Assembly (NCBI RefSeq): GCF_001426185.1
Contig: NZ_LMRP01000001.1
Span: 846,765-910,764, forward strand
Direction: 5' to 3'
DNA: 64,000 bases
From: Rhodococcus sp. Leaf247
Lineage (GTDB): Bacteria > Actinomycetota > Actinomycetes > Mycobacteriales > Mycobacteriaceae
The notes below the pieces were generated by a model. It had not been told where the DNA came from and did not search any database. It saw only the letters and a program-made list of their open reading frames with translations. Numbering within the stretch: position 1 is the stretch's first letter; each line of letters begins with the position of its first letter. Made by a program: the position numbers and the translations under genes. Of the stretch, positions 17,698-26,850 are shown one piece after another.

Positions 17698-19335
17698 TCA
17701 GTGAGCGGATGCCTTCTCGGCGCCGACGCCCGTCATGGACCGCACCTCCATCTCGGCTGCCTTGTCGGTGCTCTCGTTGTCCTTCGACGTCAGCGTTCCG
17801 ACGATGCCCAGGATGAAGGCGAGCGGGATCGAGACGATGCCGGGGTTGGACAGCGGGAACCACGCGAAGTCCGAGCCCTTGATCATCGACGTCGCCGAGC
17901 CGGACACGGCCGGGGAGAAGATGATGAGCAGGATCGTCGAACCCAGTCCGCCGTACATGCTCCACAGCGCACCGCGCGTGGTGAAGCGACGCCAGAACAG
18001 CGAGTACAGGATGGTCGGCAGGTTCGCGGCTGCCGCCACGGCGAAGGCCAAGGCGACGAGGAACGCGATGTTCTGACCGTTGGCCAGGATGCCGCCGCCG
18101 ATGGCGAGGACACCGATGACGACCGCGGTGATCCGGGAGACCTGGACCTGCTTCTTGTCGTCCACCTCGCCCTTCTTGATCACGCTGGCGTAGATGTCGT
18201 GGGCGAACGACGCCGAGGCGGTGATCGTCAGACCCGCGACGACCGCGAGGATGGTCGCGAACGCCACTGCCGAGATGATGCCCAGCAGGATCACGCCGCC
18301 GAGTTCGAACGCGAGAAGCGGTGCGGCGGAGTTCTGTCCGCCGGCCGCGGCGAGGATGCGGTCCGGGCCGACGATGGCCGCTGCGCCGTATCCGAGCACC
18401 AGGGTGAAGAGGTAGAAGGCACCGATGAGGGCGATGGCCCACACGACGCTCCGACGAGCTTCCTTGGCGGTGGGGACGGTGTAGAAGCGCATCAGCACGT
18501 GCGGGAGACCGGCCGTACCGAGCACCAGGGCGATACCGAGCGAGACGAAGTTCAGCTGCGAGGTGGCCGAGCCGCCGTACTGGGCGCCGGGAGCCAGGAC
18601 ATCTCGTGCTGCAACGGTTTCCGCAGCGGAGTCACTGACCATCGACTGCGCACTGCCGAGGATCTCGGACAGGTTGAAGCCGAACTTGGCCAGCACCAGA
18701 ACGGTCATCAGGGCGGCACCGACAATGAGAAGTGCGGCCTTGATGATCTGCACCCAGGTGGTGCCCTTCATGCCGCCGACGAGCACGTAGACGATCATCA
18801 GGATGCCGACGACGGCGATGACGATGGACTGACCGGTGCGGTCGGAGATGTCGAGCAGCAGAGCGACGAGGCCGCCGGCGCCGGCCATCTGCGCCAGCAG
18901 GTAGAAGAACGACACGGTGAGGGTCGACAGTGCGGCCGCGGTGCGGACCGGGCCCTGCTTGAGCCGGAAGCTCAGCACGTCGGCCATCGTGAACTTGCCG
19001 GTGTTCCTGAGCATCTCGGCGACCAGCAGCAGCGCGACGAGCCACGCCACCAGGAAGCCGATGGAGTAGAGGAAGCCGTCGTAGCCGTAGACGGCGATGG
19101 CTCCGGCGATGCCGAGGAAGCTTGCTGCCGAGAGGTAGTCGCCGGCGATGGCGACACCGTTCTGCGGGCCGGAGAACCCGCCACCTGCGGTGAAGAACTC
19201 CGCCGAGGTGGCGTTCTTCTTGCTGGCCTTGATCACCACGGCCATCGTCACCAGGACGAAGACGCCGAAGATCGAGATGTTGATCAGAGGGCTGCCGACG
19301 GTCTCGGCCTGGGCGGCTTGCGCGAGGAAGCTCAT
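17698..19335 (-). CDS. Cation/acetate-type solute:sodium symporter (ActP-like)
   Basis: 545 residues and about thirteen membrane helices of the solute:sodium symporter family. Landmarks: TAGGGFSGPQNGVAIAGDYL in the first helices, GGMKGTTWVQIIKA, and GTAGLPHVLMRFYTV, the last being characteristic of ActP-type carboxylate symporters. It would take up acetate or a similar short carboxylate with a cation. A DUF485 protein gene lies directly upstream and overlaps by four bases (ATGA), the usual YjcH-ActP pairing. The C-terminal 40 residues are a charged cytoplasmic tail. Confidence 0.9.
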   Translation of the reverse strand: MSFLAQAAQAETVGSPLINISIFGVFVLVTMAVVIKASKKNATSAEFFTAGGGFSGPQNGVAIAGDYLSAASFLGIAGAIAVYGYDGFLYSIGFLVAWLVALLLVAEMLRNTGKFTMADVLSFRLKQGPVRTAAALSTLTVSFFYLLAQMAGAGGLVALLLDISDRTGQSIVIAVVGILMIVYVLVGGMKGTTWVQIIKAALLIVGAALMTVLVLAKFGFNLSEILGSAQSMVSDSAAETVAARDVLAPGAQYGGSATSQLNFVSLGIALVLGTAGLPHVLMRFYTVPTAKEARRSVVWAIALIGAFYLFTLVLGYGAAAIVGPDRILAAAGGQNSAAPLLAFELGGVILLGIISAVAFATILAVVAGLTITASASFAHDIYASVIKKGEVDDKKQVQVSRITAVVIGVLAIGGGILANGQNIAFLVALAFAVAAAANLPTILYSLFWRRFTTRGALWSMYGGLGSTILLIIFSPAVSGSATSMIKGSDFAWFPLSNPGIVSIPLAFILGIVGTLTSKDNESTDKAAEMEVRSMTGVGAEKASAH

Positions 19336-19697
19336 GTCAGGGGTCCTTCGAGTTCTTCGCGAATCTTCGCGGCGCGGGGGTCGAGCTCACGGTTGGCGAA
19401 CTTCACGTAGATACCGGTGATCGCGAACGTCGTGACGAACTGGGCGAGCCCGAGCAGCAGGCCGACGTTGATGTTGCCGAACACGGTGGTGGCCATGAAG
19501 TCGTGGGCGTAGGCCCCGAGCAGCACGTATACCGCGTACCAGATGAGGAAGAAGGCTGCCATGGGGAAGACGAAGCCGCGCAGGCGCTTCTTGAGCTGCT
19601 GGAACTCCGGGGAGGCCTGCATCTCGACGAAGTCCTGAGGAGAGGGCGTGCGGGCGGCGGGCGGTGTGCCCGGCGGGGTGGGTTGTGCGGTGGTCAC
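19332..19697 (-). CDS. DUF485 (YjcH-like) membrane protein
   Basis: 121 residues. Two hydrophobic helices (around residues 45-67 and 80-103) with the DUF485 pattern SPEFQQLKKRLRGFVFPMAA in front and NRELDPRAAKIREEL behind. The N-terminal 25 residues are Pro/Thr-rich. DUF485 proteins nearly always sit before ActP-type symporters and are thought to help their function or assembly. Here its stop overlaps the symporter start, so the stoichiometry is likely set by translational coupling. Confidence 0.9.
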   Translation of the reverse strand: MTTAQPTPPGTPPAARTPSPQDFVEMQASPEFQQLKKRLRGFVFPMAAFFLIWYAVYVLLGAYAHDFMATTVFGNINVGLLLGLAQFVTTFAITGIYVKFANRELDPRAAKIREELEGPLT

Positions 19698-19829
19698 GGG
19701 TGCTCCTACGTGTCGGGAGATACGCCGATGACGGTAATGAGACCGCGATCACACGGGTAGTGCGTGGCGCCGATCACACGCCGAGCAGCGCGCCCGTGCG
19801 CCGAACGGTCTGCGGAGTGGGACGAACGG

Positions 19830-21563
19830 TTACTGCTTGCGCAGCCGCTCCACACCCAGCCCGAGGCGTTCGGGTGCGTGCATGGCCGACATGATGCGGC
19901 CGATGTCCACCGGGACGGACGAGCGCGTGGCCCACGAGACCGCCACCATGACCGCGAAGGCCAGCGGAACACTGACGGCCGCCGGGTACCCCACCACGGC
20001 CGCCGGCCATCCGCCGAGCCAGTCCTCGGAGACACCTCCGAGTACGGCGACGGAGGCGGCACCGGTGGACACCGCTCCCCCGACGATCAAGCCGGCAGCG
20101 GCGCCGGCAGCCGTAAGCCCACGCCACCAGATGCCGAGCACCAACAGGGGACACAGGGTCGACGCGGCCACGGCGAACACCAGGCCGACCGTGCGCGAGA
20201 GATCGAGGGTCACCAGGCCCACGGACAGGAGCAGCGGCCCGGTTCCTGCGACGACCGCGGCGATACGGAAGTCGCGCACCCGGCCGCGGAGGATGTCGGT
20301 GCTGAGCACTCCCGCGATCGTGACCAGCAGTCCGGACGACGTGGACAGGAAAGCCGCCATGGCGCCCGCGGCGACGAGTGCCGCGAGGACGAGTCCGGGC
20401 ACACCGTCGATGGCCGCGGACGGCAGCAGCAGCACCGCAGCATCCGAGGCGCCGGTGATCAGCAATTGCGGCACGTACAGCCGGGCGAAGACCCCGAGCA
20501 CCGTCGGGAAGAGGTAGAAGACCGACAGCAGTCCCACCACCGTCAGTGCCGTCCATCGCGCCGCCGGCCCGTCCGGGTTGGTGTAGAACCGCACCAGCAC
20601 GTGTGGGAGTCCCATCGTCCCGAGGAACGTGGCCAGGATCAGCGAATACACCTGGTACAGCGGGAAGGGACCCCCGAAACCGTTGCCGGGAGCCATCCAG
20701 TCGGACCCCTCGACGGGGGCGCCCGCGACGACGGGGACGGGTGATCCGGCGTCGAGTTCGAGCACGGTGCCGGACAGCAGTGTGTGATCGCCGGCGGCGA
20801 GCGTCGTCGGACCGTCCACACGGGCACCGTCGACAGTTCCCCGCACCACGACGGGAAGAGCTTCCTGCACCTGCACGACGACGTCGGTACTGATGTCGAC
20901 CGTGGTCGCGGTGTCGACGGAGGGCGGTGCGGGAGTGCCCATCTCGCGAGGGTCCTGGACGAAGTGCACGGCCAGCACCAGGGCGGGCACCGCCACTGCC
21001 GTCAGCTTGAGCCAGTACTGGAAGGCCTGGACGAACGTGATGGACCGCATGCCGCCGCCCACCACGTTCAGGATGACGATGACGCCGATGATCGCGGCGC
21101 CGGCCCAACTGGGCACTCCCAGCAGGATGTTGAGCGTGAGACCGGCGCCCTGGAGTTGCGGCACGAGGTACAGCGCGCAGACTCCGGCGACGACGAGCAT
21201 GGCCAGCGTGCGCAGACGCGGTGATCCCAGCCGGAACTCGGCGAAGTCCGGCACGGTGTAGGCACCGGACCGGCGTAGCGGCGCGGAGACGAACAGCAGC
21301 AGCCCGAGGTAGCCGGCCGTGAACCCCACCGGGTACCACAGCGCATCGGCACCGTACTTCGCGATCAGTCCGGCGACTCCCAGAAAGGATGCGGCGGACA
21401 GGTATTCACCCGATACCGCAGCCGCGTTCCATCGCGGCCCGACGCTGCGGGACGCCACCAGGAAGTCGGAGGTGGTGCGCGCCAACCGGACTCCGTACGC
21501 ACCGACCGCGACCGTGGCCACCGCGGAGGCCACGACGGCCAGCAGGGTCGGGATGGACAGCAT
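19830..21563 (-). CDS. Second solute:sodium symporter, with a large extracytoplasmic insert
   Basis: 577 residues from the ATG at 21561-21563. It is a paralogue of the ActP-like protein above: VASRSVGPRWNAAAVSGEYL, GGGMRSITFVQAFQYWLK and GTMGLPHVLVRFYTN match segment for segment. Residues about 202-300 form a hydrophilic, Val/Thr/Asp-rich loop with little hydrophobicity, roughly twice the size of the equivalent loop in the paralogue. The preceding small membrane gene overlaps it by three bases and a LytTR regulator stands before that, so it is probably expressed under that two-component system. Carboxylate uptake is inferred. Confidence 0.87.
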   Translation of the reverse strand: MLSIPTLLAVVASAVATVAVGAYGVRLARTTSDFLVASRSVGPRWNAAAVSGEYLSAASFLGVAGLIAKYGADALWYPVGFTAGYLGLLLFVSAPLRRSGAYTVPDFAEFRLGSPRLRTLAMLVVAGVCALYLVPQLQGAGLTLNILLGVPSWAGAAIIGVIVILNVVGGGMRSITFVQAFQYWLKLTAVAVPALVLAVHFVQDPREMGTPAPPSVDTATTVDISTDVVVQVQEALPVVVRGTVDGARVDGPTTLAAGDHTLLSGTVLELDAGSPVPVVAGAPVEGSDWMAPGNGFGGPFPLYQVYSLILATFLGTMGLPHVLVRFYTNPDGPAARWTALTVVGLLSVFYLFPTVLGVFARLYVPQLLITGASDAAVLLLPSAAIDGVPGLVLAALVAAGAMAAFLSTSSGLLVTIAGVLSTDILRGRVRDFRIAAVVAGTGPLLLSVGLVTLDLSRTVGLVFAVAASTLCPLLVLGIWWRGLTAAGAAAGLIVGGAVSTGAASVAVLGGVSEDWLGGWPAAVVGYPAAVSVPLAFAVMVAVSWATRSSVPVDIGRIMSAMHAPERLGLGVERLRKQ

Positions 21564-21916
21564 CAGTCCTCGACCAACTCCGTGAATTCCTGCTCGTTGC
21601 GCTCCGCCGACCGTACGAACCTGTACCCGGCGACGAGCAGCAGCGGATAGGACCCGACCGCCAGCAGCCACCAGGGCAGACCGATTCCCAGAACCTGGAC
21701 CGCTCCGGCAGCGGGGGCGAGTACCCACACCACCGGGACGATGCCGAGGAGCAGGACGACGACGGCCGCGGTCCGCAGAGCCAGTGCGAGCTGAGTGCGG
21801 ACCAGACCGTTGATCATGGCCTCGCCGACCTCGGTCTGCTCCTGCACCTCCACGCGAGTGCGCACGATCCGCGCTCCCCGGCGCTGCGCCAGCACGACCT
21901 TCTCCCGACCGGCCAT
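21563..21916 (-). CDS. Small two-helix membrane protein, symporter partner
   Basis: 117 residues with two hydrophobic spans (about 50-70 and 76-98) and a charged C-terminus ending EFTELVED. It lies where DUF485 or DUF4212 small subunits lie next to symporter genes but its sequence is not a clear match to either. It follows the LytTR gene after one base and its stop overlaps the start of the symporter. Role as an accessory subunit is inferred from position and topology only. Confidence 0.7.
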   Translation of the reverse strand: MAGREKVVLAQRRGARIVRTRVEVQEQTEVGEAMINGLVRTQLALALRTAAVVVLLLGIVPVVWVLAPAAGAVQVLGIGLPWWLLAVGSYPLLLVAGYRFVRSAERNEQEFTELVED

Positions 21917-21917
21917 G

Positions 21918-22706
21918 TCAGGAACGCTGCTGCCCGGCCAATGCCGCCCGCGGTCCCCGGACGAGTCGGTCCCGCAGCTCCCGCGTGTGGCGCCGACTCA
22001 CCGGCAGCTCGACGGGCGCCGAACCGGGCGCGCCGCGCAGCACCACCACCAGCCCGGATCCGACCGTACGGGTGCCGCCGACCTGCGCGACCGAGACCAG
22101 GAACGAGCGATGCACGCGCAGGAAGCCGTGATCGGCCCATCGGGCCTCGAGTGTGGACAACGCGATGCGCACCAGGTGCGTCCCGGTGGCGGTGTGCAGA
22201 CGGGCGTAGTCGCCCTCGGCCTCGACCCACAGCACCGTCGACCGCGGAACCATCGTCGTGACTCCCCCGAGTTCGACCGGGATCACGTCGTCCTGGTCCA
22301 CCCGGGCGGACGTGCTCGGAGCGGCACCCGATCGCTTGTCGACGACGCGTCGCACGGCCGCGGCGAGCCTGTCGTCGCGCAGCGGCTTGAGGAGGTAGTC
22401 GACCGCGCCGATCTCGAAGGCGGCGACGGCCCGATCGTCGTGCGCGGTGACGAATACGACGGCGGGCGGCGAGGCGAAGTTGCTCAGCACGCCGGCCAGT
22501 TCGAGGCCGTCCAGTCCGGGCATGTCGATGTCGAGGAACACTCCGTCCATCGGTGAGTCCCGCAGGATGCGCAGCGCGGTGGTGGCATCCGAAGCACCCT
22601 CGACCGTTCCGACGGCTGGGTGTTCGCGCAGCAGGAACATGAGCTCGTCGAGCGCGGGTCTCTCGTCGTCGACGGCCAGCAGGCGCAGTCCGGTTTGCTC
22701 TGTCAC
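21918..22706 (-). CDS. LytTR-family response regulator
   Basis: 262 residues. Receiver domain at residues 8-125: acidic pair DDE (13-15), phosphorylation site Asp59 in FLDIDMPG, the Thr of FVTAHDD and Lys of DYLLKPLRDD. A LytTR DNA-binding domain follows (about 155-250) with the patterns ILWVEAEGDYARLHT-like and LRVHRSFLVSV. LytTR proteins bind direct repeats upstream of target genes. Its likely partner is the LytS-like kinase at 24463-25626, separated by two other genes. The regulator heads the small-membrane-protein/symporter pair. Confidence 0.92.
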   Translation of the reverse strand: MTEQTGLRLLAVDDERPALDELMFLLREHPAVGTVEGASDATTALRILRDSPMDGVFLDIDMPGLDGLELAGVLSNFASPPAVVFVTAHDDRAVAAFEIGAVDYLLKPLRDDRLAAAVRRVVDKRSGAAPSTSARVDQDDVIPVELGGVTTMVPRSTVLWVEAEGDYARLHTATGTHLVRIALSTLEARWADHGFLRVHRSFLVSVAQVGGTRTVGSGLVVVLRGAPGSAPVELPVSRRHTRELRDRLVRGPRAALAGQQRS

Positions 22707-22776
22707 AGTAAGACGATCGTGCCACGGCGACGCCGAGCGCGGATGCGGTTACACCGAGTCAGCGAACGTGGACAGC

Positions 22777-22791
22777 CGTCGGTTGCCGACG
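22777..22791 (-). terminator. Hairpin after the DUF3297 gene
   Basis: CGTCGG-TTG-CCGACG forms a six-pair stem with a three-base loop right after the DUF3297 stop codon, flanked by GGAC/GTCC that could extend it. There is no T tract, so termination is only possible, not shown. Confidence 0.3.
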
Positions 22792-22795
22792 TCCG

Positions 22796-23053
22796 CTATT
22801 TCGCGCCGCGGAAATATGGTTCGACGGTGCCCTTGAGCTTGACGAGCATCGGATTTCCGTAGCGATCCTTCGCGGTCGGGACTTCGACACGGACCCAACC
22901 ATCAGTCACGTTGTACTCGCGAACACTTTTCTTCTCGACGCCGTTGAAGCGAATACCCACGTCCCGGCGCAACACCTCTTCATCGTAGAAAGCGCTGCGT
23001 GGGTCGATCGACAGGTGATTCGGTGGCACGTCTGCGTTCTGGTCCTCGGGCAT
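22796..23053 (-). CDS. DUF3297 family protein
   Basis: 85 residues from the ATG at 23051-23053, chosen because GGAAG precedes it by five bases; the frame also has an upstream GTG too near that site. The sequence follows DUF3297 closely: PPNHLSIDPRSAFYDEEVL, GIRFNGVEKKSVREYNV and LKGTVEPYFR at the end. Function of the family is unknown; it is widespread as a small soluble protein. Here it sits between the regulator and the membrane protein of a two-component locus without obvious connection. Confidence 0.88.
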   Translation of the reverse strand: MPEDQNADVPPNHLSIDPRSAFYDEEVLRRDVGIRFNGVEKKSVREYNVTDGWVRVEVPTAKDRYGNPMLVKLKGTVEPYFRGAK

Positions 23054-23105
23054 GATCACTTCCGTTGGCGGCGACGATGTCGGATGCGTGGGTCAGCTCT
23101 CGAGA

Positions 23106-23111
23106 AATATA
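23106..23111 (-). promoter_or_regulatory. Possible -10 box (TATATT) for the DUF3297 gene
   Basis: On the minus strand TATATT lies about 52 bases before the ATG at 23053 in a stretch that is otherwise GC-rich. No clear -35 is present at the usual spacing. Confidence 0.3.
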
Positions 23112-23221
23112 CGCGACCCCTGACCGCTGGTGGGGCAGTGTGCTTCTACGGCGTACTCGAGCGTCCGGTCGCCGTCGGGACCGGTAACGGTGACCTCGTA
23201 GGCAACCGGGGATTAAGCAGC

Positions 23222-24466
23222 TCAGGTAGGGCGCCGCAGCACAAGCCCCAGTCCGATCCCGGCGAGTATCACCGAGCCGACGGCCACTCCCGTCGAGACC
23301 CAAAGATCCGCGGTCGGTGAGAACGTCGCGGTGTCGACCTCGGTCAGCGGCGTGTAGGCGGTCCATCCATAGGTGACGATCATCGGAACCGTGATGGCGA
23401 CCAGGACCGCCAGGCCGACGGTCGACGAGGACGCCATCGTCGGTGTGATCGCGGTGAAGACGTACGCTGCGGCAGCAGGGAGCACGGCCAGGCTCGCGGC
23501 GAAAGCGATGTTGTCCAGCGGCGGGCGGTCCAGTAGCGCGGTCACGCAGACGACGGCGAGGACTGCGATACCCGTGATCGGCCGCTTCCAGCGCACCCCG
23601 AGGCCGACTCCGACGGCCACCGCGATGACACTCCCGAGGATGAATCCGTACGTCCACGCCGGGCTGCCCACGTCGAGGCCGATGCCCGACGACGTGGACG
23701 TGGCAGCCAACACCGCGGTCCCGGCGAGTACCGGGGCTCCGGTACGACCCGGCATGAGAGCTGCTGCGACGAGGAGCACCGGCACGGCGAGGATCCCGAA
23801 ATAGTAGATGCCGTTCGTGCCCCCGCTCGAGTCGTACAGCTGGCGAAGGAACAACCAGTGGGTCAGCAGACCGCACAGCGGTATCATCAGCACAGCGAGC
23901 AGAAGTCGGCCCGAGCGCTCGGCGGGTGGAACGGCCGCGAAAGGTCGTCGACACGACCCCACGACGATCAGGACAGTGAGCGCCGCCAGCACGGGCACGA
24001 TGACAGGGGTGCTGCGCTCCGCCTCGGTGAGGTAGTCGGTGTACCGCTCCGGCACATCGGTCTCGAGTGCGTCCCACGCGCCGGCAGTGAGCAGGCCGAC
24101 CAAGAACCCCGCCACGAACATCGGCTGCCATCGCACACCGGAGAGTGAGACTGACAGCACCGCAGCGCATCCCAGCAGAATGCTGCCCGCGACGACCGCG
24201 ACGTACTCGTACGAAGACTGTGCGAGCAGGACCGCCGACAGGCCGGCCGTGGCCGCCGACATGGCCACGAGCGTGGCCACGACGACCCGTCCCCGCGCGA
24301 ACATCGCCACCAGGGACCCGGCGATCACGGCCGCCGCGAGAACGCCGCCCCCGCTGGCGAGCAGCACCCCGACGCCCGACGAGTCGCCCGTGATGTCGAG
24401 CCCACCGGACTGCGACAGCAACACCGCCGCCAAGAAGCTCGACAGCAGAACAGCGAGCGCGCTCAC
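23222..24466 (-). CDS. Unknown multi-pass membrane protein coupled to the LytS-like kinase
   Basis: 414 residues, almost all hydrophobic, with an estimated ten to twelve membrane helices and few polar loops (one around residues 130-150 with ERYTDYLTEAERST). I do not recognise a family. Its ATG overlaps the stop of the upstream sensor kinase in ATGA, so the two are made together. The kinase has just one membrane helix and no large sensor, so this protein could sense or transport the signal for it; that is inference. Alternative: an unrelated permease carried along in the operon. Confidence 0.75.
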   Translation of the reverse strand: MSALAVLLSSFLAAVLLSQSGGLDITGDSSGVGVLLASGGGVLAAAVIAGSLVAMFARGRVVVATLVAMSAATAGLSAVLLAQSSYEYVAVVAGSILLGCAAVLSVSLSGVRWQPMFVAGFLVGLLTAGAWDALETDVPERYTDYLTEAERSTPVIVPVLAALTVLIVVGSCRRPFAAVPPAERSGRLLLAVLMIPLCGLLTHWLFLRQLYDSSGGTNGIYYFGILAVPVLLVAAALMPGRTGAPVLAGTAVLAATSTSSGIGLDVGSPAWTYGFILGSVIAVAVGVGLGVRWKRPITGIAVLAVVCVTALLDRPPLDNIAFAASLAVLPAAAAYVFTAITPTMASSSTVGLAVLVAITVPMIVTYGWTAYTPLTEVDTATFSPTADLWVSTGVAVGSVILAGIGLGLVLRRPT

Positions 24467-25626
24467 GCCCTGATCCCCGAGCGGAACTTGGGAATCCTCA
24501 TGCTGACTTTCGTACCCGAGTCGGGCGCTGTCTCGACCACCAGCCCGTAGTCGTTGCCGAACGCGGCGCGCAACCGGTCGTCGACGTTCGACAACCCCAC
24601 GTGCACGCCGTCCTCGGACCCCAGGTCACCGGTGCGGAGCAGCTCCGGATCCATGCCGACCCCGTCGTCCTCGACGCTGATCGCGGCATCCGTGCCGGCG
24701 TCGGCGGCGACGATCGTGATGCGTCCCCGACCTCGCCCGGCGACACCGTGGCGCACCGCGTTCTCCACCAGCGGTTGCAGAGCGAGGAACGGCAGGACAA
24801 CTCCCAGGACTTCGGGGGCGATCTGCACGGTGACCTCGAGAGAGTCGCCGAACCGTGCGCGTTCGAGCGTCAGGTACCGGTCGATGTTCTGCAGTTCGTC
24901 CGACAGGACCGTGTACTCACCGGCCGACCGGAACGAGTACCGCGTGAAGTCGGCGAACTCCAGGACCAGCTCGCGCGCACGGTCCGGATCGGTGCGGACG
25001 AACGACGCGACCGTGGTCAGCGCGTTGTAGATGAAGTGGGGGCTGATCTGTGCGCGCAGAGCACGCACCTCCGCACGGTCGAGTCGGGCGCGGCTGGCAT
25101 CGAGCTCGGCGAGTTCGACCTGTTCGCCCACGTAGCGGGCCACCTCGGTGCATGCGCCGAGCAGCCCGGGCCCGGGCTCGTCGAGTGTCACCACGCCCAG
25201 TACGCAGACCACCCCGGCGCCCGGCGTCAGGACCGGTTGCACGACGAGCGATCCGCCCGGTGCGGTGGTCGTGCGGACGAGGACTCGCCGTTCGCTGTCG
25301 ACGGCTCGCCTGGCGGTGTCGAGGAACGTCGACTCGAGTCCCTCGACCGGCCCGTCGTGTCCCAGCATCGTCCCGTCGGGACCGGCGATGATGACCGCCC
25401 GGGCGCCGGTGAGGGTGCGCAGGTGGGGCGCCGCCTCGGTGGCCGACGCCTCGTCGAGACCGCGACGGAGTGGGCGCGCGGCCAGCGACGCGGTGTGCAG
25501 AGCAGCGTGCACGGCACGTTCGGTGGGTGTGGTCAGGGGCCTCGTGCCCCGGCGGGTGATGACGACGACGGCCCCGGCGACCAGGGCCGCCATGGCGATC
25601 AGCACCACTGCCGTCGTGGCGGTCAC
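24463..25626 (-). CDS. LytS-like sensor histidine kinase
   Basis: 387 residues. One membrane helix (about 3-23), a GAF-like region (about 60-165), then the His_kinase domain with RAQISPHFIYNALTT, where His197 is the phosphorylated residue, and a HATPase domain with PLVENAVRHGVAG, DDGVGM and GLSNVDDRLRAAFG. This is the class that pairs with LytTR regulators, and such a regulator lies 1.8 kb downstream on the same strand. ATGA overlaps on both sides link it to the lipase upstream and the unknown membrane protein downstream. GAF-like regions can bind small ligands; the ligand is unknown. Confidence 0.92.
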   Translation of the reverse strand: MTATTAVVLIAMAALVAGAVVVITRRGTRPLTTPTERAVHAALHTASLAARPLRRGLDEASATEAAPHLRTLTGARAVIIAGPDGTMLGHDGPVEGLESTFLDTARRAVDSERRVLVRTTTAPGGSLVVQPVLTPGAGVVCVLGVVTLDEPGPGLLGACTEVARYVGEQVELAELDASRARLDRAEVRALRAQISPHFIYNALTTVASFVRTDPDRARELVLEFADFTRYSFRSAGEYTVLSDELQNIDRYLTLERARFGDSLEVTVQIAPEVLGVVLPFLALQPLVENAVRHGVAGRGRGRITIVAADAGTDAAISVEDDGVGMDPELLRTGDLGSEDGVHVGLSNVDDRLRAAFGNDYGLVVETAPDSGTKVSMRIPKFRSGIRA

Positions 25627-26846
25627 GGCAGTTGGTCACACGTGTTCGTCGGTGTGTCCCCGAGGAAGCGCTGGGTGACCCAGTCGATGCCCTCGATGTT
25701 CGCGGCGGAGTCGGCGTGGCCCTGGTCCGCGCGGACGCGGAAGTCGATGCTGTCGCCCAGCGCGCACGCCGCTCTCGCGGCAGCTTCGGTCCACTGCGGA
25801 AGTATCAGGTTGTCCCGCGATCCCACCAGGACCATCATCGGAGCGCCGGCAGCCTTCTTCGGAAGAGCGTTGTCCGCCAACCACGTCCGCATCGCCGAGT
25901 ACGCCTCCGGCGAGCGCGGACGGACGTCGTCCGGCCCGATCGACGACGCCGCGGACAGTTTCCCGGTGGCCAACGGACCGGTGCACGCGAGCAGGACGTC
26001 CTTGTTCTCGAGGAGTCCGCCGCTGAGGAAGTCCGAATCCTGGTACGGCGGATCGGCCTCGGCCGCAACGTCACTGGCGAGGAATCCCTCGACGACAAAC
26101 GGCATGATGGACTGCTGCGGGAGCGTGAGGTCACCGAGTCCGCCCTCGGGAGCGATGGGGCTGACGTCCGCTGCGGGTGACAGGTTCGCCGAGCCGACGA
26201 AGTCGAGCCCGTCGCCGTACTCGTCGGCCATCTCCGCCGCCGCCCAGGTCGCCTGGCCGCCCTGCGAGACACCGAGGGCAGCCCACCGGGTTCCGCTGCC
26301 CGGAGCGATGTTCCGCGCTGCCCGCACTGCGTCGATGATGTCGTATCCCGCTGTGGGCGCGTCGAGGTAGGGATGCGGATCGTCGGTACCCAGCCCCTGG
26401 TAATCGGTGACGGCGACGACGGCCCCGCGTTGGAGCAGCGGCGTCACCAGTCCGATGGTGCCGAGCAGGTTGGGATACAGCGACGGTGCGCACTCGTCCG
26501 TCACGCCGGTGGTGCCGTGGCCGACGGAGACGACCGGCCAGCCTCCGGCCGGAGGTGTTCCGGCGGGGACGAACACGACTCCGGTGACATCCGCGCCGGC
26601 CCCGTCCCGCACGCCCGAGGTCGAGCGGTAGGTGATCCGGTGGGCAACGGCACCGAGGGCGGACACGGCCTGATCCACCTGTCCCAGCACGACATCGGAG
26701 ACGATGGCACCGCGTTCGTCACCGGCCGGTGCCGGTGAGGTGGGGGCCGCCGCAGGCGTCGAGGACGTCGGGTCGTCGGTCGTTCCGGACGAGCACCCCG
26801 CCAACGCCAGCATCGACACCGCCACTGCCATCACTGCTCTGCGCAC
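25623..26846 (-). CDS. Lipoprotein lipase of the secretory LIP family
   Basis: 407 residues from a GTG at 26844-26846, preceded by AGAGG. The N-terminus has a lipobox, LAGC with Cys18, so the mature protein should be tethered to the outer face of the membrane after a Thr/Pro/Ala-rich linker. The alpha/beta-hydrolase core shows PVVSVGHGTTG and the nucleophile elbow GVSQGG with Ser194; a DxRD-like and His region follow near the end. It resembles Candida-type LIP lipases that are common in rhodococci. It overlaps the kinase gene by four bases and lies four bases after the antiporter. Confidence 0.85.
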   Translation of the reverse strand: MRRAVMAVAVSMLALAGCSSGTTDDPTSSTPAAAPTSPAPAGDERGAIVSDVVLGQVDQAVSALGAVAHRITYRSTSGVRDGAGADVTGVVFVPAGTPPAGGWPVVSVGHGTTGVTDECAPSLYPNLLGTIGLVTPLLQRGAVVAVTDYQGLGTDDPHPYLDAPTAGYDIIDAVRAARNIAPGSGTRWAALGVSQGGQATWAAAEMADEYGDGLDFVGSANLSPAADVSPIAPEGGLGDLTLPQQSIMPFVVEGFLASDVAAEADPPYQDSDFLSGGLLENKDVLLACTGPLATGKLSAASSIGPDDVRPRSPEAYSAMRTWLADNALPKKAAGAPMMVLVGSRDNLILPQWTEAAARAACALGDSIDFRVRADQGHADSAANIEGIDWVTQRFLGDTPTNTCDQLP

Positions 26847-26850
26847 AGGG

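Noticed and set aside
17437..19410. 657-codon plus-strand frame opposite the symporter
   Set aside because: It is antisense to the ActP-like gene and rich in Gly, Asp, His and Arg without any motif.
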